A stretch of 64,000 bases of DNA from Methylobacterium sp. WL1 (GCF_008000895.1 NZ_CP042823.1:5788501-5852500); one strand, 5' to 3'; positions 28,000 to 38,283 are shown, numbered from the stretch's first letter. The notes: generated from the sequence alone by a model not told the origin. Program-made: numbers and translations.

Positions 28000-28341
28000 T
28001 CAATCCTTGTGCGGATCGTGGCCCCAGTTCATCAGCGACATCCGCCAGGGGGAGTCGGGATCCTTGCGGGCGTCGCCGCCCTGCTTCAGATGGCGGTGGA
28101 CGTAGCCCACGACCTTGCGCATGGCGGCATAATCGTCGTCGGTGAGATCCGCCTTCTTCTTGTCCTTGATCGCCAGGATGCGCCGGCCCATCGCGTGGCC
28201 GGTGGATTCGTCGCCGCCCGCCTCCTTCTGGCCGACCGCCTGGCTCGCCGCGCCGTCGAGGTGCTTGCGCAGCGCCGCCGGCGTCATGTTGACGGCGTCG
28301 TCGAAGTCGCTCCACGTCTGCGCGTGATCGTCGTCCGCCAT
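28000..28341 (-). CDS. DUF3140 family protein
   Basis: A 113-residue cytoplasmic protein of the DUF3140 type. The pattern is SDFDDAVNMTPAALRKHLDG, followed by VGYVHRHLKQGG and the C-terminal DSPWRMSLMNWGHDPHK. The family is widespread but its role is unproven. ATG 28341 has GGAGG about 9 nt upstream. It is divergent from prfB, with a 188-bp gap. Confidence 0.8.
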   Translation of the reverse strand: MADDDHAQTWSDFDDAVNMTPAALRKHLDGAASQAVGQKEAGGDESTGHAMGRRILAIKDKKKADLTDDDYAAMRKVVGYVHRHLKQGGDARKDPDSPWRMSLMNWGHDPHKD

Positions 28342-28528
28342 CCTGGCCGCCTCCGCGTTCCTGCCTGATCCGTCCCCGACAACGCGCCGCCCGCTTGCCG
28401 GCTCGCGCACCACCCTGCGGTCGGGCGCCGCACACTGACCGCGCGGGCCGCCGGCCTGCCGTTTACAGGGCGGCTCCCGGGCGGTATCACCCCGGCCCGA
28501 CCCATCACCCTCATTCCCGAAAAACCAA

Positions 28529-29657
28529 ATGCGCGCCGAGATCGAGCAAGCCTCGGATGCCGCCAAGCAGTCTATAGGGCTGCTGAGGAGGCATCTTTGA
28601 CTGGGATACTGTCGATAAACGTCTCGCGGAGCTGAACGCAGCCTCCGAGAACCCCGACCTGTGGAACGATGCCGACGCCGCGCAGAAGGTGATGCGCGAG
28701 CGCCAGCAGCTCGACGAGGCGGTCTCCTCCATCCGCAAGCTCGAGCGCGATCTCGAGGACGGCGCGACGCTGATCGAACTCGGCGAGATGGAGGGCGACG
28801 AATCCTCGATCCGCGAGGGCGAGGTTGCAATCCTCGCCGTCGAGAAGGAGGCCGCCAGCCGCCAGGTCGAGACCCTCCTGTCCGGCGAGGCCGACGGCTT
28901 CGACACCTATCTCGAAGTCCATGCCGGTGCCGGCGGCACCGAGAGCCAGGACTGGGCGAACATGCTCCAGCGCATGTACGGCCGCTGGGCCGAGCGCCGG
29001 AAATACAAGGTCGAGATCGTCGAGTGGTCGGACGGCGAAGAGGCCGGGATCAAGGGCGCGACGCTCCTGATCAAGGGCCACAACGCCTATGGCTGGCTCA
29101 AGACGGAGTCCGGCGTGCACCGGCTGGTGCGGATCTCGCCCTACGATTCCAGCGCCCGGCGCCACACGAGCTTCGCCAGCGTCTGGGTCTATCCGGTCAT
29201 CGACGACCGGATCGAGATCGAGATCAAGGAATCGGACTGCAGGATCGACACCTACCGCTCGTCCGGCGCCGGCGGCCAGCACGTCAACACCACCGATTCC
29301 GCGGTGCGCATCACCCACAATCCGACCGGGATCGTGGTGGCGTGTCAGCAGGAGCGCTCCCAGCACAAGAACCGCGCCACGGCGTGGAACATGCTGCGCG
29401 CCCGGCTCTACGAGGCCGAGCTGAAGAAGCGTGAGGAGAAGGCCAGCGCCGAGGCCGCAGCCAAGACCGATATCGGCTGGGGCCACCAGATCCGGTCCTA
29501 CGTGCTCCAGCCCTATCAGCTGGTGAAGGACCTGCGCACCGGCACCCAGTCCACCGATCCGGACGCGGTGCTCGACGGCTCCCTCGATCCGTTCATGGAG
29601 GCCTCGCTGGCGCAGCGGGTCTATGGCGGTTCCGAAGAGGTCGAGGACATCGACTGA
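28529..29657 (+). CDS. prfB: PrfB, peptide chain release factor 2, with programmed +1 frameshift
   Basis: RF2 releases chains at UGA and UAA. The first 23 codons (ATG 28529) run to CTT TGA (28595-28600). Skipping T 28598 continues as GAC TGG from 28599 to the stop at 29655-29657, giving 375 residues. AGGAGG at 28586-28591 lies 3 nt before the CTT, the stimulator of the known autoregulatory shift. The GGQ motif is at 248-250 in [12 protein letters not shown]. The codon-recognition motif reads SPY instead of the usual SPF, in [15 protein letters not shown]. The gene is complete and intact otherwise. Confidence 0.95.
28586..28601 (+). promoter_or_regulatory. RF2 programmed +1 frameshift site
   Basis: AGGAGG-CAT-CTT-TGA-C, with the SD-like AGGAGG 3 nt before the slippery CTT and an in-frame UGA. 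High RF2 terminates at UGA, low RF2 lets the ribosome shift. The frame-0 peptide ends at codon 23. Confidence 0.9.
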
Positions 29658-29733
29658 TTCTGTGCGGGCGATGCACCTTCCGACCGGGAGGCGCCAGGAT
29701 GGTCGCTCATCGGCTCACCCGGGCCGCGATGTG

Positions 29734-29760
29734 GTCCCTCTCCCGCCCGGGAGAGGGGAC
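29734..29760. terminator. Hairpin between convergent prfB and the transpeptidase gene
   Basis: GTCCCTCTCCC and GGGAGAGGGGAC arms (one bulge) surround a short loop. No T tract is present. It is likely shared by both convergent genes, or is a REP-like element. Confidence 0.45.
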
Positions 29761-29818
29761 GCGCGTTGCGTCCGCGCATCCCTGATCCGGCAGCCCCGAA
29801 CGCGGGGCCGCCGGCCCC

Positions 29819-31419
29819 TCAATACCCCATAGCCGCCCCGTCCTTGCGCGGGTCCGAGCCCGCCACCAGCGTGCCGGCCGCGCGGTCGATCCAGATGATC
29901 TGGCCGCCGCCCAGCGGCAGAGGCGCCCGGATCGCCGGGTGGCCGCGTGCGATCAGTCCGGCCATCGCGGCGTCCGAGATGCCGGTCTCGAGTTCCAGGC
30001 TGTCGCCATACGCGAAGCTGCGCGGGGCATCGAGCGCGGCCTGCACGTCGAGGCCCCGGTCGAGGATGCCCGACAGCAGCTCGACATGGCCCATGGCCTG
30101 GTAATGGCCACCCATCACGCCGAACGGCGCGACCGCCTGTCCGTCCTTCATCAGCATGCCCGGGATGATCGTGTGCATCGGCCGCTTGCCCGGCCCGATG
30201 CTGTTCGGGTGCCCGGCTTCCGTGCGGAACGACAGGCCGCGGTTGTGCAGCAGCACGCCGCTCTCCGGCGCCAGGATGCCCGAGCCGAAGCCCTGGAACA
30301 CCGAGTTGATCAGCGACAGCGCGTTGCCGTCCCGATCGACCACGCAGAGATAGACGGTGTCCTTGTGGGCCCGCTCCTCGGCGATCTCCCGGGCGATCTC
30401 GGGATAGATCTCCGGCACCCGCGCCCGGCCCATGTCGATCGCCCCGTGGGCGGCGGCCTTCCAGGCATCCGACAGCAGGTGCTCCACCGGCACCCGGGCG
30501 AGGGCGGCGTCGCCGAACAGCACGTCCCGGTGATGGTAGGCCTGCTTGCAAGTCTCTGCGAACAGGTGGAGCCGGTCCAGGTCTGACAGGGCGCCGACGT
30601 CGTGATGCGACAGCACGTTCAGCATCATCAGCGCCGCGAGGCCCTGGCCGGCGGGCGGGCACTCGTAGACGTCGTAGCCGCGGTAGCGGGTCGAGACCGG
30701 CGTGACCACGTCCGGCCGCGACGTGGCGAAATCATCCCGGGTGTGCAGGCCGCCGAGGGCGTTGAGCCGGCGGACCATGTCGTCGGCCACCGGTCCTTCA
30801 TAGAAGCCGCGCGGGCCCTCGTCGGCGATGCGGCGGAGCGTGGCGGCGAGTTTCGGCAGCCGGAAGACGCTGCCGATCGCCGGGGCCTTGCCGCCGATCA
30901 GGTAGGTCTCGGCGGCGTGGGGGTCGCCGGCCACCCGGGGCACGCCGCGCAACCAGTCCCAGCCGACGCGCTGTTGGATCACGAACCCGTCCTCGGCGTA
31001 GCGGATCGCCGGCTGCAGCAATTCACCCAGCGGGCGCGTGCCGTGCTGGCGCACCAGCATGTCCCAGGCTCCGATCGCCCCCGGTACCGTGACCGCGTGC
31101 GGCGAGGCCGGCGTGATCGCGGCGCCGTGCTCGGCGTACCAGTCGGGCGTGGCGGCGGCCGGCGCCCGCCGGACCCGTCCAGCGCGATCGGCCGGGAGGC
31201 GCCGGCCGGGGCATAGAGGGCGAAGCAATCGCCGCCGATGCCGGTCATCAGCGGATCGACCACGCACTGCACCGCCACCGCGGCGATCCCGGCATCGACG
31301 GCGTTGCCGCCCGCGCGCAGGATCTCGATGGCGGCCAGGGTCGAGGCGGGATGCGAGGTCGCGACGGCGGCGTTGGCGGCGTAGACCGGGGAGCGCCCGG
31401 GTGCGGAGAAATCTCTCAC
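29819..31419 (-). CDS. Gamma-glutamyltranspeptidase family enzyme, frameshifted
   Basis: A gamma-glutamyltranspeptidase/cephalosporin acylase-type Ntn hydrolase, about 533 residues when read across the break. The N-terminal part from GTG 31419 (AGGA upstream) carries [20 protein letters not shown] and AGGNAVDAG, then [15 protein letters not shown]. The catalytic C-terminal part has the nucleophile Thr in [20 protein letters not shown], followed by GFGSGILAP. The two parts are in different frames, with one base missing near 31170. Either the gene is inactive or the base is a consensus error. The substrate is unknown, as the family also includes amidases. Confidence 0.75.
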
Positions 31420-31596
31420 GGGAAATCCTGTCCTGTGCGATCGAGCCGCTGGTCGTCCGCCCCCGCCGGAGAAGGGGCGCCGCCACCGCTCATGCCGAAC
31501 CGCCGGCGAGGCCCTCTCGGCGCCGGCGTGAAACGGTATCATGTATTCAAGTGATCCGCAGCGCTACGGCCGCCGGTGCTGTACCCCGGTTCCTTG

Positions 31597-31779
31597 TCAC
31601 GCCGTCTCGATGATCGAGACCTTGCCGCCGCGCTCGACGATCCCGACCGCGACCGTGTCGAACTCGTCCAGGCCTTGCTGGCGGGCGGCGGTGCGGATGT
31701 CGGCCTGCTGCACACGCGGCGCCTCCCGATACCCATCCAGGGCGAGATTCTCCGCGCGCAACCGCGGTGTCCCGCCCAT
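31597..31779 (-). pseudogene. C-terminal fragment of a DUF421 (YetF) membrane protein
   Basis: Only about 60 residues, read from ATG 31779. RAENLALDGYREAPRVQQAD leads to ARQQGLDEFDTVAVGIVERG and GKVSIIET, which is the C-terminal cytoplasmic domain of DUF421 proteins. The N-terminal membrane helices are not found upstream, where hupE-like sequence begins 84 bp away in the other direction. It looks like a remnant. Confidence 0.6.
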
Positions 31780-31862
31780 GGCCGGAGGGGCCGCGGGCCG
31801 GGGCACTCGCCGTGCCGCGGGATCGGCGCTACCTTCGGTCTTACAACCGCGAAGGATATCCG

Positions 31863-32469
31863 ATGAAGCGCCTGCTCGCCGCCCCGCTCGTCTCCAGCCT
31901 TGCCGCCCTTCCCGCCGCGTTCGCGCTGCTGCCGCAGGCGGCTCTGGCCCATCCCGGCCACGGGGCTGCGCTTCGGCGCCGGGGCCGGCTTCCTGCATCC
32001 GCTGCTCGGCGCCGACCACGTGCTGGCGATGGTCGCGGTCGGCCTGCTGGCGGCCCTGCGCGGCGGCCGGGCGCTCTGGGCACTGCCTCTCCTTCCTGGC
32101 GCTCATGAGCGTGGGGGCGGGCCTGGGGATGGCCGGCGTCGCGCTGCCCTATGCCGAGACCGGGATCGCACTCTCCATCGTGGTGTTCGGCGTGGCCGCG
32201 ATCGTCGGCCTGCGGGCGCCGGTTGCGCTGCTCGCCAGCCTCGTCGGCGTTTTCGCGGTGTTCCACGGCTACGCCCACGGCGCCGAGATGCCGGAGACCG
32301 CCTCGGGCCTGGCCTTCGGGTTCGGCTTCCTGGCCGCGACCGCGCTCCTGCACGGGGCCGGGATCGGGCTTCGAATCACCGCGTCGCGGCTTGGCGCCAC
32401 CCGGGCCGCGCCGGCCCTCGGCGCCGCCGTCGCGGCGGCGGGCCTGCGCTGCTGGCGCTGCCGGCCTGA
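31863..32469 (+). pseudogene. hupE: HupE/UreJ-family membrane protein gene, broken by at least three frame shifts
   Basis: From ATG 31863 the signal-like start runs to LAHPGHG, the metal-binding His start of HupE/UreJ. The reading then moves to a second frame with FLHPLLGADHVLAMVAVGLL, then to a third with GAGLGMAGVALPYAETGIAL and FHGYAHGAEMPETASG. A last shift near 32440 is needed to reach the normal end. HupE/UreJ proteins import nickel or cobalt. The shifts (near 31965, 32085 and 32440) make it a pseudogene, unless they are consensus errors. No urease or hydrogenase gene is nearby. Confidence 0.7.
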
Positions 32470-32598
32470 GCGCTAACGTCCCGGTTACACCCGTCCGCAG
32501 GGGCTTGATGTCACGGGCGCGAGGGGCTGACACGGTTGCGCCGAGTCCCAGGTCATGCGCGCCGCCACCGTTCCGGCGGCGATAGGACTCCCGCCACC

Positions 32599-33285
32599 AT
32601 GTCAAAACTCCCGACCCTCGCCCTGGCGAGCCTCCTGGCGCTCGCCACCTCCGCACACGCCGCCGCGCCGCCCGAGCGCCTGCGCGGCACGATCGAGGCC
32701 GTCGAGGGCGGCGGCTTCACCCTCAAGACCCTGGACGGGAAGAGCCAGCGGGTGACCCTGGCGCCGGACGCCAAGGTCTCTTGGGTCGTCCCGGCCCAGC
32801 TCGATCAGATCAAGGACGGCGTCTTCATCGGAACCGCCACCAAGGGCGAGCCGCCGATCGCCCTGGAGGTCGTGCTGTTCCCGGAATCGATGCGCGGCAC
32901 CGGTGAGGGCCATTACGACTGGGATATGCTTCCCGATCACACCGGCAGCGCCGCGGTGAAGAGCACCATGACCAACGGCACCGTGAAGTCCGCCGTACCC
33001 GCGACCGCGCCGGACGCCCCCCGGGTCAAGAGCGCGATGACGAACGGTACCGTGAAGGCGAGCGGGGGCGGCGCGGAGCGCACCCTCACGGTCGATTACG
33101 GCAAGGGCCAGTCGCTCCAGATCCTGGTTCCGCCGCAGGCCCCGGTGGTCACCTTCGAGGCTGCGGATTCCGGTGCGATCACCGCCGGCGCCAAGGCGTT
33201 CGTGGTGGCTGCGCGGGGCGAGGACGGCAAAGTCACGGCGCGGCGCGTCGCCGTCGGCAAGAACGGCCTGACGCCGCCGATGTGA
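32599..33285 (+). CDS. Exported protein with an internal duplicated motif
   Basis: A 228-residue secreted protein with a signal peptide (about 1-22, ending AHAAA). The N-terminal part (RLRGTIEAVEGGGFTLKTLDG) resembles the OB-like DUF5666 type. Two close copies of VKSxMTNGTVK (at about 115-140) are separated by a Pro/Ala linker. The C-terminal region (LTVDYGKGQSLQILVPPQAPV) repeats a similar strand pattern. ATG 32599 is used. The frame is intact, in contrast to the broken hupE upstream. The role is unknown. Confidence 0.7.
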   Translation: MSKLPTLALASLLALATSAHAAAPPERLRGTIEAVEGGGFTLKTLDGKSQRVTLAPDAKVSWVVPAQLDQIKDGVFIGTATKGEPPIALEVVLFPESMRGTGEGHYDWDMLPDHTGSAAVKSTMTNGTVKSAVPATAPDAPRVKSAMTNGTVKASGGGAERTLTVDYGKGQSLQILVPPQAPVVTFEAADSGAITAGAKAFVVAARGEDGKVTARRVAVGKNGLTPPM

Positions 33286-33719
33286 AGTGTGGTCGGGCGC
33301 AAAGCCCGGCGCGCCGTCTCGACATCCTGCGATGACGCCGCCGCAGCCGCCGGCGTCACCCCCACGTTCGGACCGCCCCGGCCCTTCCCGGTGCTCGGGC
33401 GGTCCCGTCCATGCCCGGTTCGACAGCACTCCTGCCACTCCGGAAAGCATATCGGTACATCCGGCAAGCTGTTGCCGGCTAACGCGTTCTGATATTGTTG
33501 CCGGGCGGCAACATCGCACAGGAACCAATTTATCCGAGCCGAATTCTGATTGCTCGCCGAAACCCGTTCGCACATGGTGATCGTGCACGGGGGCATCGCC
33601 AAGCGAGAGCCCGCAGGAGCCTGCCACCCAAGACGCAGGCCAAACCTACAAGACGAGCGGCAAGATCCGGAAAACCGGGCATGTCCGCATCATCGGGTCT
33701 CGAAGCTTTGGAGATGTCT
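33286..33719. other. Porin 1 leader and promoter region
   Basis: About 430 bp. A TGTTGCC-GGGC-GGCAACA palindrome lies at 33496-33513. The last 25 bp before the gene are nearly identical to the leader of porin 2. No other gene was seen. Confidence 0.5.
33496..33513. promoter_or_regulatory. Inverted repeat TGTTGCC-GGGC-GGCAACA, upstream of porin 1
   Basis: A perfect palindrome with 7-bp arms and a 4-bp spacer, about 207 nt before the porin 1 ATG. A GTTGC/GCAAC pair lies at a similar distance before porin 4, so it may bind a common regulator. Confidence 0.4.
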
Positions 33720-35369
33720 ATGAAGCTCTTGAAGAGCTCACTGCTCGGTTCTGCAGCCGCCTTCGCGGCCATCGGAGCCGCACACGCCGCCGACCTTCCG
33801 GTCAAGAAGGCGGTCCCGATCGAGTACGTCCGCGTCTGCTCGGCCTACGGCGCCGGCTTCTTCTACATTCCTAACACCGACACCTGCCTGCGTCTCTCCG
33901 GCCGCGCCCGGTTCGAGGGCGGCTACATGACCAGCTACTCGCGTCAGTTCGGTAACGGCGGCGACACCTCGGGCTACCAGGGTCGCATGCGCATCAACCT
34001 TGATGCCCGCACCCAGACCGCTTACGGCACCCTGCGCGCCTTCGTGCGTTTCGATGCCGGCGCCCGCACCGGCTATTCCGGCGTCGGCACCTCCGGCACC
34101 CAGCAGCGTATCGGCCAGGCCTATCCCGGCCTCGGCATCGACAGCTTCGGCCGCGACCAGCAGTTCGCCAACGTCGACAAGGCGTTCATCCAGTTCGCCG
34201 GCCTGACCGCCGGTCGTGCGTCCTCGTTCTTCGACTTCTACGCTCACGATTTCGAGCTCGCCGGCGCCACCGCGGGTTCGGACATCGCGTCCACCAACCT
34301 GCTCGCCTACACCGCCACCCTCGGCAACGGCCTGTCAGCCACGATCTCGGCCGAAGACCCGGTCTTCCGCCGCAGCCCGATCTACTCGCCGTCCAACAAC
34401 CCCGGCGGCGTCACCGTCAACGCGTCGATCGCGAACTTCGCGCAGACCAATTCGCCGGCTCCGGTGTTCATCGGTTACACCGGTGCCACCCCCACCCGCT
34501 TCAGCCAGGTCGATGTGATCCAGCGTTCGCGGATGCCGGACGTCGTCGGCGCCCTGCGCCTCGACCAGGCCTGGGGTTCAGCCCAGGTCTCCGCGGCAGT
34601 TCACGAGTTGAACGTCGGCAACGTCCAGAACGGCGCTGGTACCGGCACCGGCTCGAACGTCAGCATCCCGCACGCCAACAACTCGTATGGCTACGCGGTG
34701 CAGGGCGGTCTGAAGATCAACACCCCGTTCATCGCTCCGGGTGATGCGCTCTACCTGCAGGGTGCCTACGGCAGTGGCTCCCAGCTCTACACCGGATACT
34801 CCTCGTTCAGCGGTTCCTACTCGCAGAACGCCGCGACCATCCAGGGCCAGAAGTTCAACCAGTTCTTCAACGACGCGAGCGTCAACCCGTTCACGGGGCA
34901 GCTCGAGCAGTCGCAGAGCTTCACGGTTGTCGCTTCGTACCTGCACTACTGGTCGCCGGAGTGGCGCTCGGCCGTCTTCGGCTCGTACGGTGAGATGGAC
35001 TTCACCCAGCGTGCTCGTTCTGCTCAGGGTGCAGCGTTCTCGGTCATCAACCCGAACGGAACGAACAGCTTCGGCGCCAACGCGGTTGGTGTGCCCGGCA
35101 CAAGATTCTATCAGCTCAGCGAAGCCCTGCGCGACACCTACCAGTTCGTCGCCGGTGCGAGCTTGATCTGGTCGCCGGTGAAGGACCTCGATATCGGTGT
35201 CGAGGGCTACTACACCCAAATCGGTGTCAAGAACGGACGCGTGATCGACAAGGACAAGGATCCGACCGCTTACTCCCGCGTCGGTGCGATCAATGCCGGT
35301 GGCGCAGTTGCTACCACCACGGCGGACTCGGTGTCCTCCTTCCGCTTCCGCGTCCAGCGCGACTTCTAA
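33720..35369 (+). CDS. Porin 1 (alphaproteobacterial Porin_2/Omp2 family)
   Basis: A 549-residue outer-membrane porin. The signal peptide ends AHAADL. The mature start has the family pair VRVCSAYGAGFFYIPNTDTC (two conserved Cys), followed by LSGRARFEGG. Barrel strands with a plug loop follow, ending RVQRDF with the C-terminal Phe used for assembly. ATG 33720 is chosen because porin 2 has ATA at the position of the other ATG (33714) and GGAG is then well spaced. It is the first of four tandem paralogs and probably forms trimers for small-solute diffusion. Confidence 0.93.
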   Translation: MKLLKSSLLGSAAAFAAIGAAHAADLPVKKAVPIEYVRVCSAYGAGFFYIPNTDTCLRLSGRARFEGGYMTSYSRQFGNGGDTSGYQGRMRINLDARTQTAYGTLRAFVRFDAGARTGYSGVGTSGTQQRIGQAYPGLGIDSFGRDQQFANVDKAFIQFAGLTAGRASSFFDFYAHDFELAGATAGSDIASTNLLAYTATLGNGLSATISAEDPVFRRSPIYSPSNNPGGVTVNASIANFAQTNSPAPVFIGYTGATPTRFSQVDVIQRSRMPDVVGALRLDQAWGSAQVSAAVHELNVGNVQNGAGTGTGSNVSIPHANNSYGYAVQGGLKINTPFIAPGDALYLQGAYGSGSQLYTGYSSFSGSYSQNAATIQGQKFNQFFNDASVNPFTGQLEQSQSFTVVASYLHYWSPEWRSAVFGSYGEMDFTQRARSAQGAAFSVINPNGTNSFGANAVGVPGTRFYQLSEALRDTYQFVAGASLIWSPVKDLDIGVEGYYTQIGVKNGRVIDKDKDPTAYSRVGAINAGGAVATTTADSVSSFRFRVQRDF

Positions 35370-35420
35370 GCCGCATCGTCGGCGCGGGGATACACCCCCC
35401 GCGCCGGTTCCACGGATCTC

Positions 35421-35449
35421 AAGGCCCAGCCCTCCGGCTGGGCCTTTTT
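35421..35449 (+). terminator. Intrinsic terminator after porin 1
   Basis: AAGGCCCAGCC-CTCC-GGCTGGGCC followed by TTTTT, a strong rho-independent terminator 52 nt past the porin 1 stop. Confidence 0.9.
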
Positions 35450-36290
35450 CGTTGTCGGCGGGCGCGATGAAGCCGGACGGAGCGCCCGCTCCGCTTCCGG
35501 ACGTCGCCGCGGCAGGGCCGCCGCCGAACGGTTCCCGGCGGCGCCGCCACACACGGGCTCCGGACCGAACCCGCGAAGCCCGCATCCGGCACGGATCCCG
35601 GCCCGACCGCGTCTCCAGCCCGCGCCGCTGACCGGCTCTGGGTTCCGGTGCCCGGGGCGCACCGCTCGAACGCCCCGCTCTCCCCATGCCCACCGCGTCC
35701 CGACGCGCCGCCGTGGCTGTCGTCCGGCAGCGCCGTCGCCGGGAATGCCGTCACCGCACGAATCGATTCGCGAATCACGGACGGAATCGGCGCGACGGAT
35801 CTTCACGGACCGGCCGTGGCGATCGTTACCGACGCACGGCGTTGTGGCCAAAGCGGCCGGCGACCCGGCCGCTCGAGACAAAGCGCCGCCGCGTCCGCAA
35901 GGGATGAGCCTGGGCCCGGATGTATCCGCGGATTCAGGCGCGCGCAGATAAAAATTTTGGCCGCGGTGATATCTCTCGAGAGACGTTCGCAATAAATATC
36001 CGCGCTAGAATTTCCGCTTATAAAATCATTGCACTCAGTAATACTTCAAAACAATTTTGTGACGTTGCGACGTTACAACAACGCAAATCAATTCCACAGA
36101 TCTAATGATATCGATGTTGCTTGGATAAGCTGCGACAGATCATAAGAAACGGCATAGAGAAATCTCGGACGCGAGATCTCTCTAAATAATTTGCACTTAA
36201 GATTGCAGAATTCAACAACATCGATCGCTGCGAGGGTCGGATAAACCGGACTCGTTGGTGTTATCGGGTCTCGAAGCTTTGGAGATATCT
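35450..36290. other. Porin 2 leader: GC-rich gap then AT-rich promoter region
   Basis: About 840 bp. The first 480 bp are GC-rich with no convincing gene. From 35940 to 36240 the sequence becomes AT-rich with short repeats, including two GACGTT copies (36061-36074), GTTGC followed by GCGAC (36116-36136), and GAGA/TCTC inverted repeats around 36157-36182. It probably holds the promoter and a long 5' leader. Confidence 0.5.
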
Positions 36291-37877
36291 ATGAAGCTCT
36301 TGAAGAGCTCGCTGCTCGGCTCGGCCGCCGCCTTCGCGGCGATCGGAGCCGCCCAGGCCGCCGACCTTCCGATCAAGAAGGCGGCGCCGATCGAGTACGT
36401 CCGCGTCTGCTCCGCCTTCGGGGCCGGCTTCTTCTACATTCTCAACACCGACACCTGCCTGCGCATCTCGGGCCGCGCCCGGTTCGAGGGCGGCTACATG
36501 GCCAGCTACTCGCGCCAGGGCTCCAACGGCGACACCTCGGGCTACCAGGGCCGGATGCGCATCAACATGGATGCCCGCACCCAGACCGCCTACGGTACGC
36601 TCCGCGCCTTCGTGCGCCTCGATGCCGGCAGCCGCACCGGCTATTCCGGCATCGGCCAGTCCGGCACCCAGCAGCGCATCGGCCAGGCCTACGCCTCAAC
36701 GGGCGTCGATCAGGTGGGTCGCGATCAGCAATACATGAACGTCGACAAGGCGTTCATCCAGTTCGCCGGCCTGACCGCCGGTCGCGCGTCCTCGTTCTTC
36801 GACTTCTACGCGCACGACTTCGAGATCACCGGCAGCACGCTCGGCTCGGACAACGCCTCGACCAACCTGCTCGCCTACACGGCGGTGCTGGGCAACGGCG
36901 TGTCGGCGACCCTGTCGGTGGAAGACCCGGTCTTCCGCCGCACGCCGATCTTCGCGCCCTACGCGTCCACCGTCAGCCCCGTGTTCGTCGGCTACACCCG
37001 GGGCGCTCCGACCGTGCTGAGCACCATCGACACCGTCCAGCGCGAGCGTCTGCCCGACTTCGTCGGTGCCCTGCGCCTCGATCAGGCCTGGGGCTCGGCT
37101 CAGATCTCGGCCGCCACCCATGAGCTGAACGTCGGCAATATCGCGACGAATCCCGTCGCAGGCACGAACGTCAACATCGCGCACACCAACAGCGTCCAGG
37201 CCTGGGCGGTGCAGGGCGGCCTGAAGGTGAACACCCCGTTCGTCGCGCCGGGCGACGCTCTGTACCTCCAGGGCGCCTACAGCGACGGCGCGCAGCTCTA
37301 CACGGGCTATTCCGCGTATAGCGGGTCCTACGCGCAGAACCCGGCGACGATCCAGGGCCAGAAGTTCAACCAGTTCTTCTCGGACGCGACGATCAATCCG
37401 TTCACCGGCCAGCTGCAGACCTCGCAGAGCTTCACCGCGGTGGCGTCGTACCTGCACTATTGGTCGCCGGAATGGCGTTCGGCCCTGTTCGGCTCCTACG
37501 GTGAGCAGAGCTTCTCCCGCGCCGCCCGTCTCGCGCAGGGGGGCGCCTATGGCCTCGCGGGCTCGAGCCTCATCTCCGGCCCCAACGCCGTCGGCGTGCC
37601 GGGCACCCGGTTCTATCAGCTCAGCCAGGCGCTTCGCGACAACTACCAGTTCGTCGCTGGTGCGAGCCTGATCTGGTCGCCGGTGAAGGACCTCGATATC
37701 GGCGTCGAGGGCTACTACACGCAGATCGGCCTGAAGAGCGGCCGGGTGATTGACCAGGACAAGAGCCCGACCGCCTACAACAACGTCGCCGGCATCAACA
37801 ACGGCACCTTCGTGCCGCGTACCGCGACGCAGGACTCGATCTCGCAGGTCCGCTTCCGCGTCCAGCGCGACTTCTGA
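36291..37877 (+). CDS. Porin 2 (Porin_2/Omp2 family)
   Basis: A 528-residue paralog of porin 1. The signal peptide and mature N-terminus (IKKAAPIEYVRVCSAFGAGF) are nearly identical to porin 1, including the two Cys. The last residues are RVQRDF. Differences cluster in loop regions, such as a shorter loop near residue 210-230. The ATG has GGAG upstream, in a leader almost identical to that of porin 1, which points to recent duplication. Confidence 0.93.
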   Translation: MKLLKSSLLGSAAAFAAIGAAQAADLPIKKAAPIEYVRVCSAFGAGFFYILNTDTCLRISGRARFEGGYMASYSRQGSNGDTSGYQGRMRINMDARTQTAYGTLRAFVRLDAGSRTGYSGIGQSGTQQRIGQAYASTGVDQVGRDQQYMNVDKAFIQFAGLTAGRASSFFDFYAHDFEITGSTLGSDNASTNLLAYTAVLGNGVSATLSVEDPVFRRTPIFAPYASTVSPVFVGYTRGAPTVLSTIDTVQRERLPDFVGALRLDQAWGSAQISAATHELNVGNIATNPVAGTNVNIAHTNSVQAWAVQGGLKVNTPFVAPGDALYLQGAYSDGAQLYTGYSAYSGSYAQNPATIQGQKFNQFFSDATINPFTGQLQTSQSFTAVASYLHYWSPEWRSALFGSYGEQSFSRAARLAQGGAYGLAGSSLISGPNAVGVPGTRFYQLSQALRDNYQFVAGASLIWSPVKDLDIGVEGYYTQIGLKSGRVIDQDKSPTAYNNVAGINNGTFVPRTATQDSISQVRFRVQRDF

Positions 37878-37938
37878 TCGCCAGAGCGGTGCCGGGGCTT
37901 CGGTCCCGGCGCCCGTCCTCGTGCATCTCGACTTCGAA

Positions 37939-37965
37939 GGCCCGGCTCCGCGCCGGGTCCTTTTT
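37939..37965 (+). terminator. Intrinsic terminator after porin 2
   Basis: GGCCCGGC-TCCGC-GCCGGGTCC followed by TTTTT, about 62 nt after the stop. Confidence 0.85.
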
Positions 37966-38283
37966 GTACCGGACGCCCCGCGCCGACCGGTCGCGCCAGA
38001 TCCGGCGGGCCCGGCATCGCGCCGTCATTGGCGCCGGCACGATGTCCGAAAGGTCCGGTCGCACTGCACCTGCCGCGTCGGTCTTGGCCGAGGCCTCCAC
38101 CAGCGGCGTGACGCCCGGGGGCATCGACACGCTGTCTTTATTCGCGCGCTGGGCTCGCACGAATCTGTTTGTAAAAGCAATAACGTGATAAAAGCAAAAA
38201 TATAAATACCGAATTACTGACTTATAGTCAGGATATGTGATCGTTTAGATTTTAAAAACAAGACCAAACCATTGGGGCTGGCG
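37966..38283. other. Porin 3 leader region
   Basis: About 318 bp, with a GC-rich start and an AT-rich end (38160-38275). A CTGAC-TTATA-GTCAG inverted repeat lies near 38217-38231. No GTTGC/GCAAC pair is seen here, unlike porins 1 and 4. Confidence 0.4.

Noticed and set aside
35460..35930. GC-rich open frames between porins 1 and 2
   Set aside because: No domain, signal or ribosome site, and amino-acid composition is dominated by Arg, Pro and Ser.
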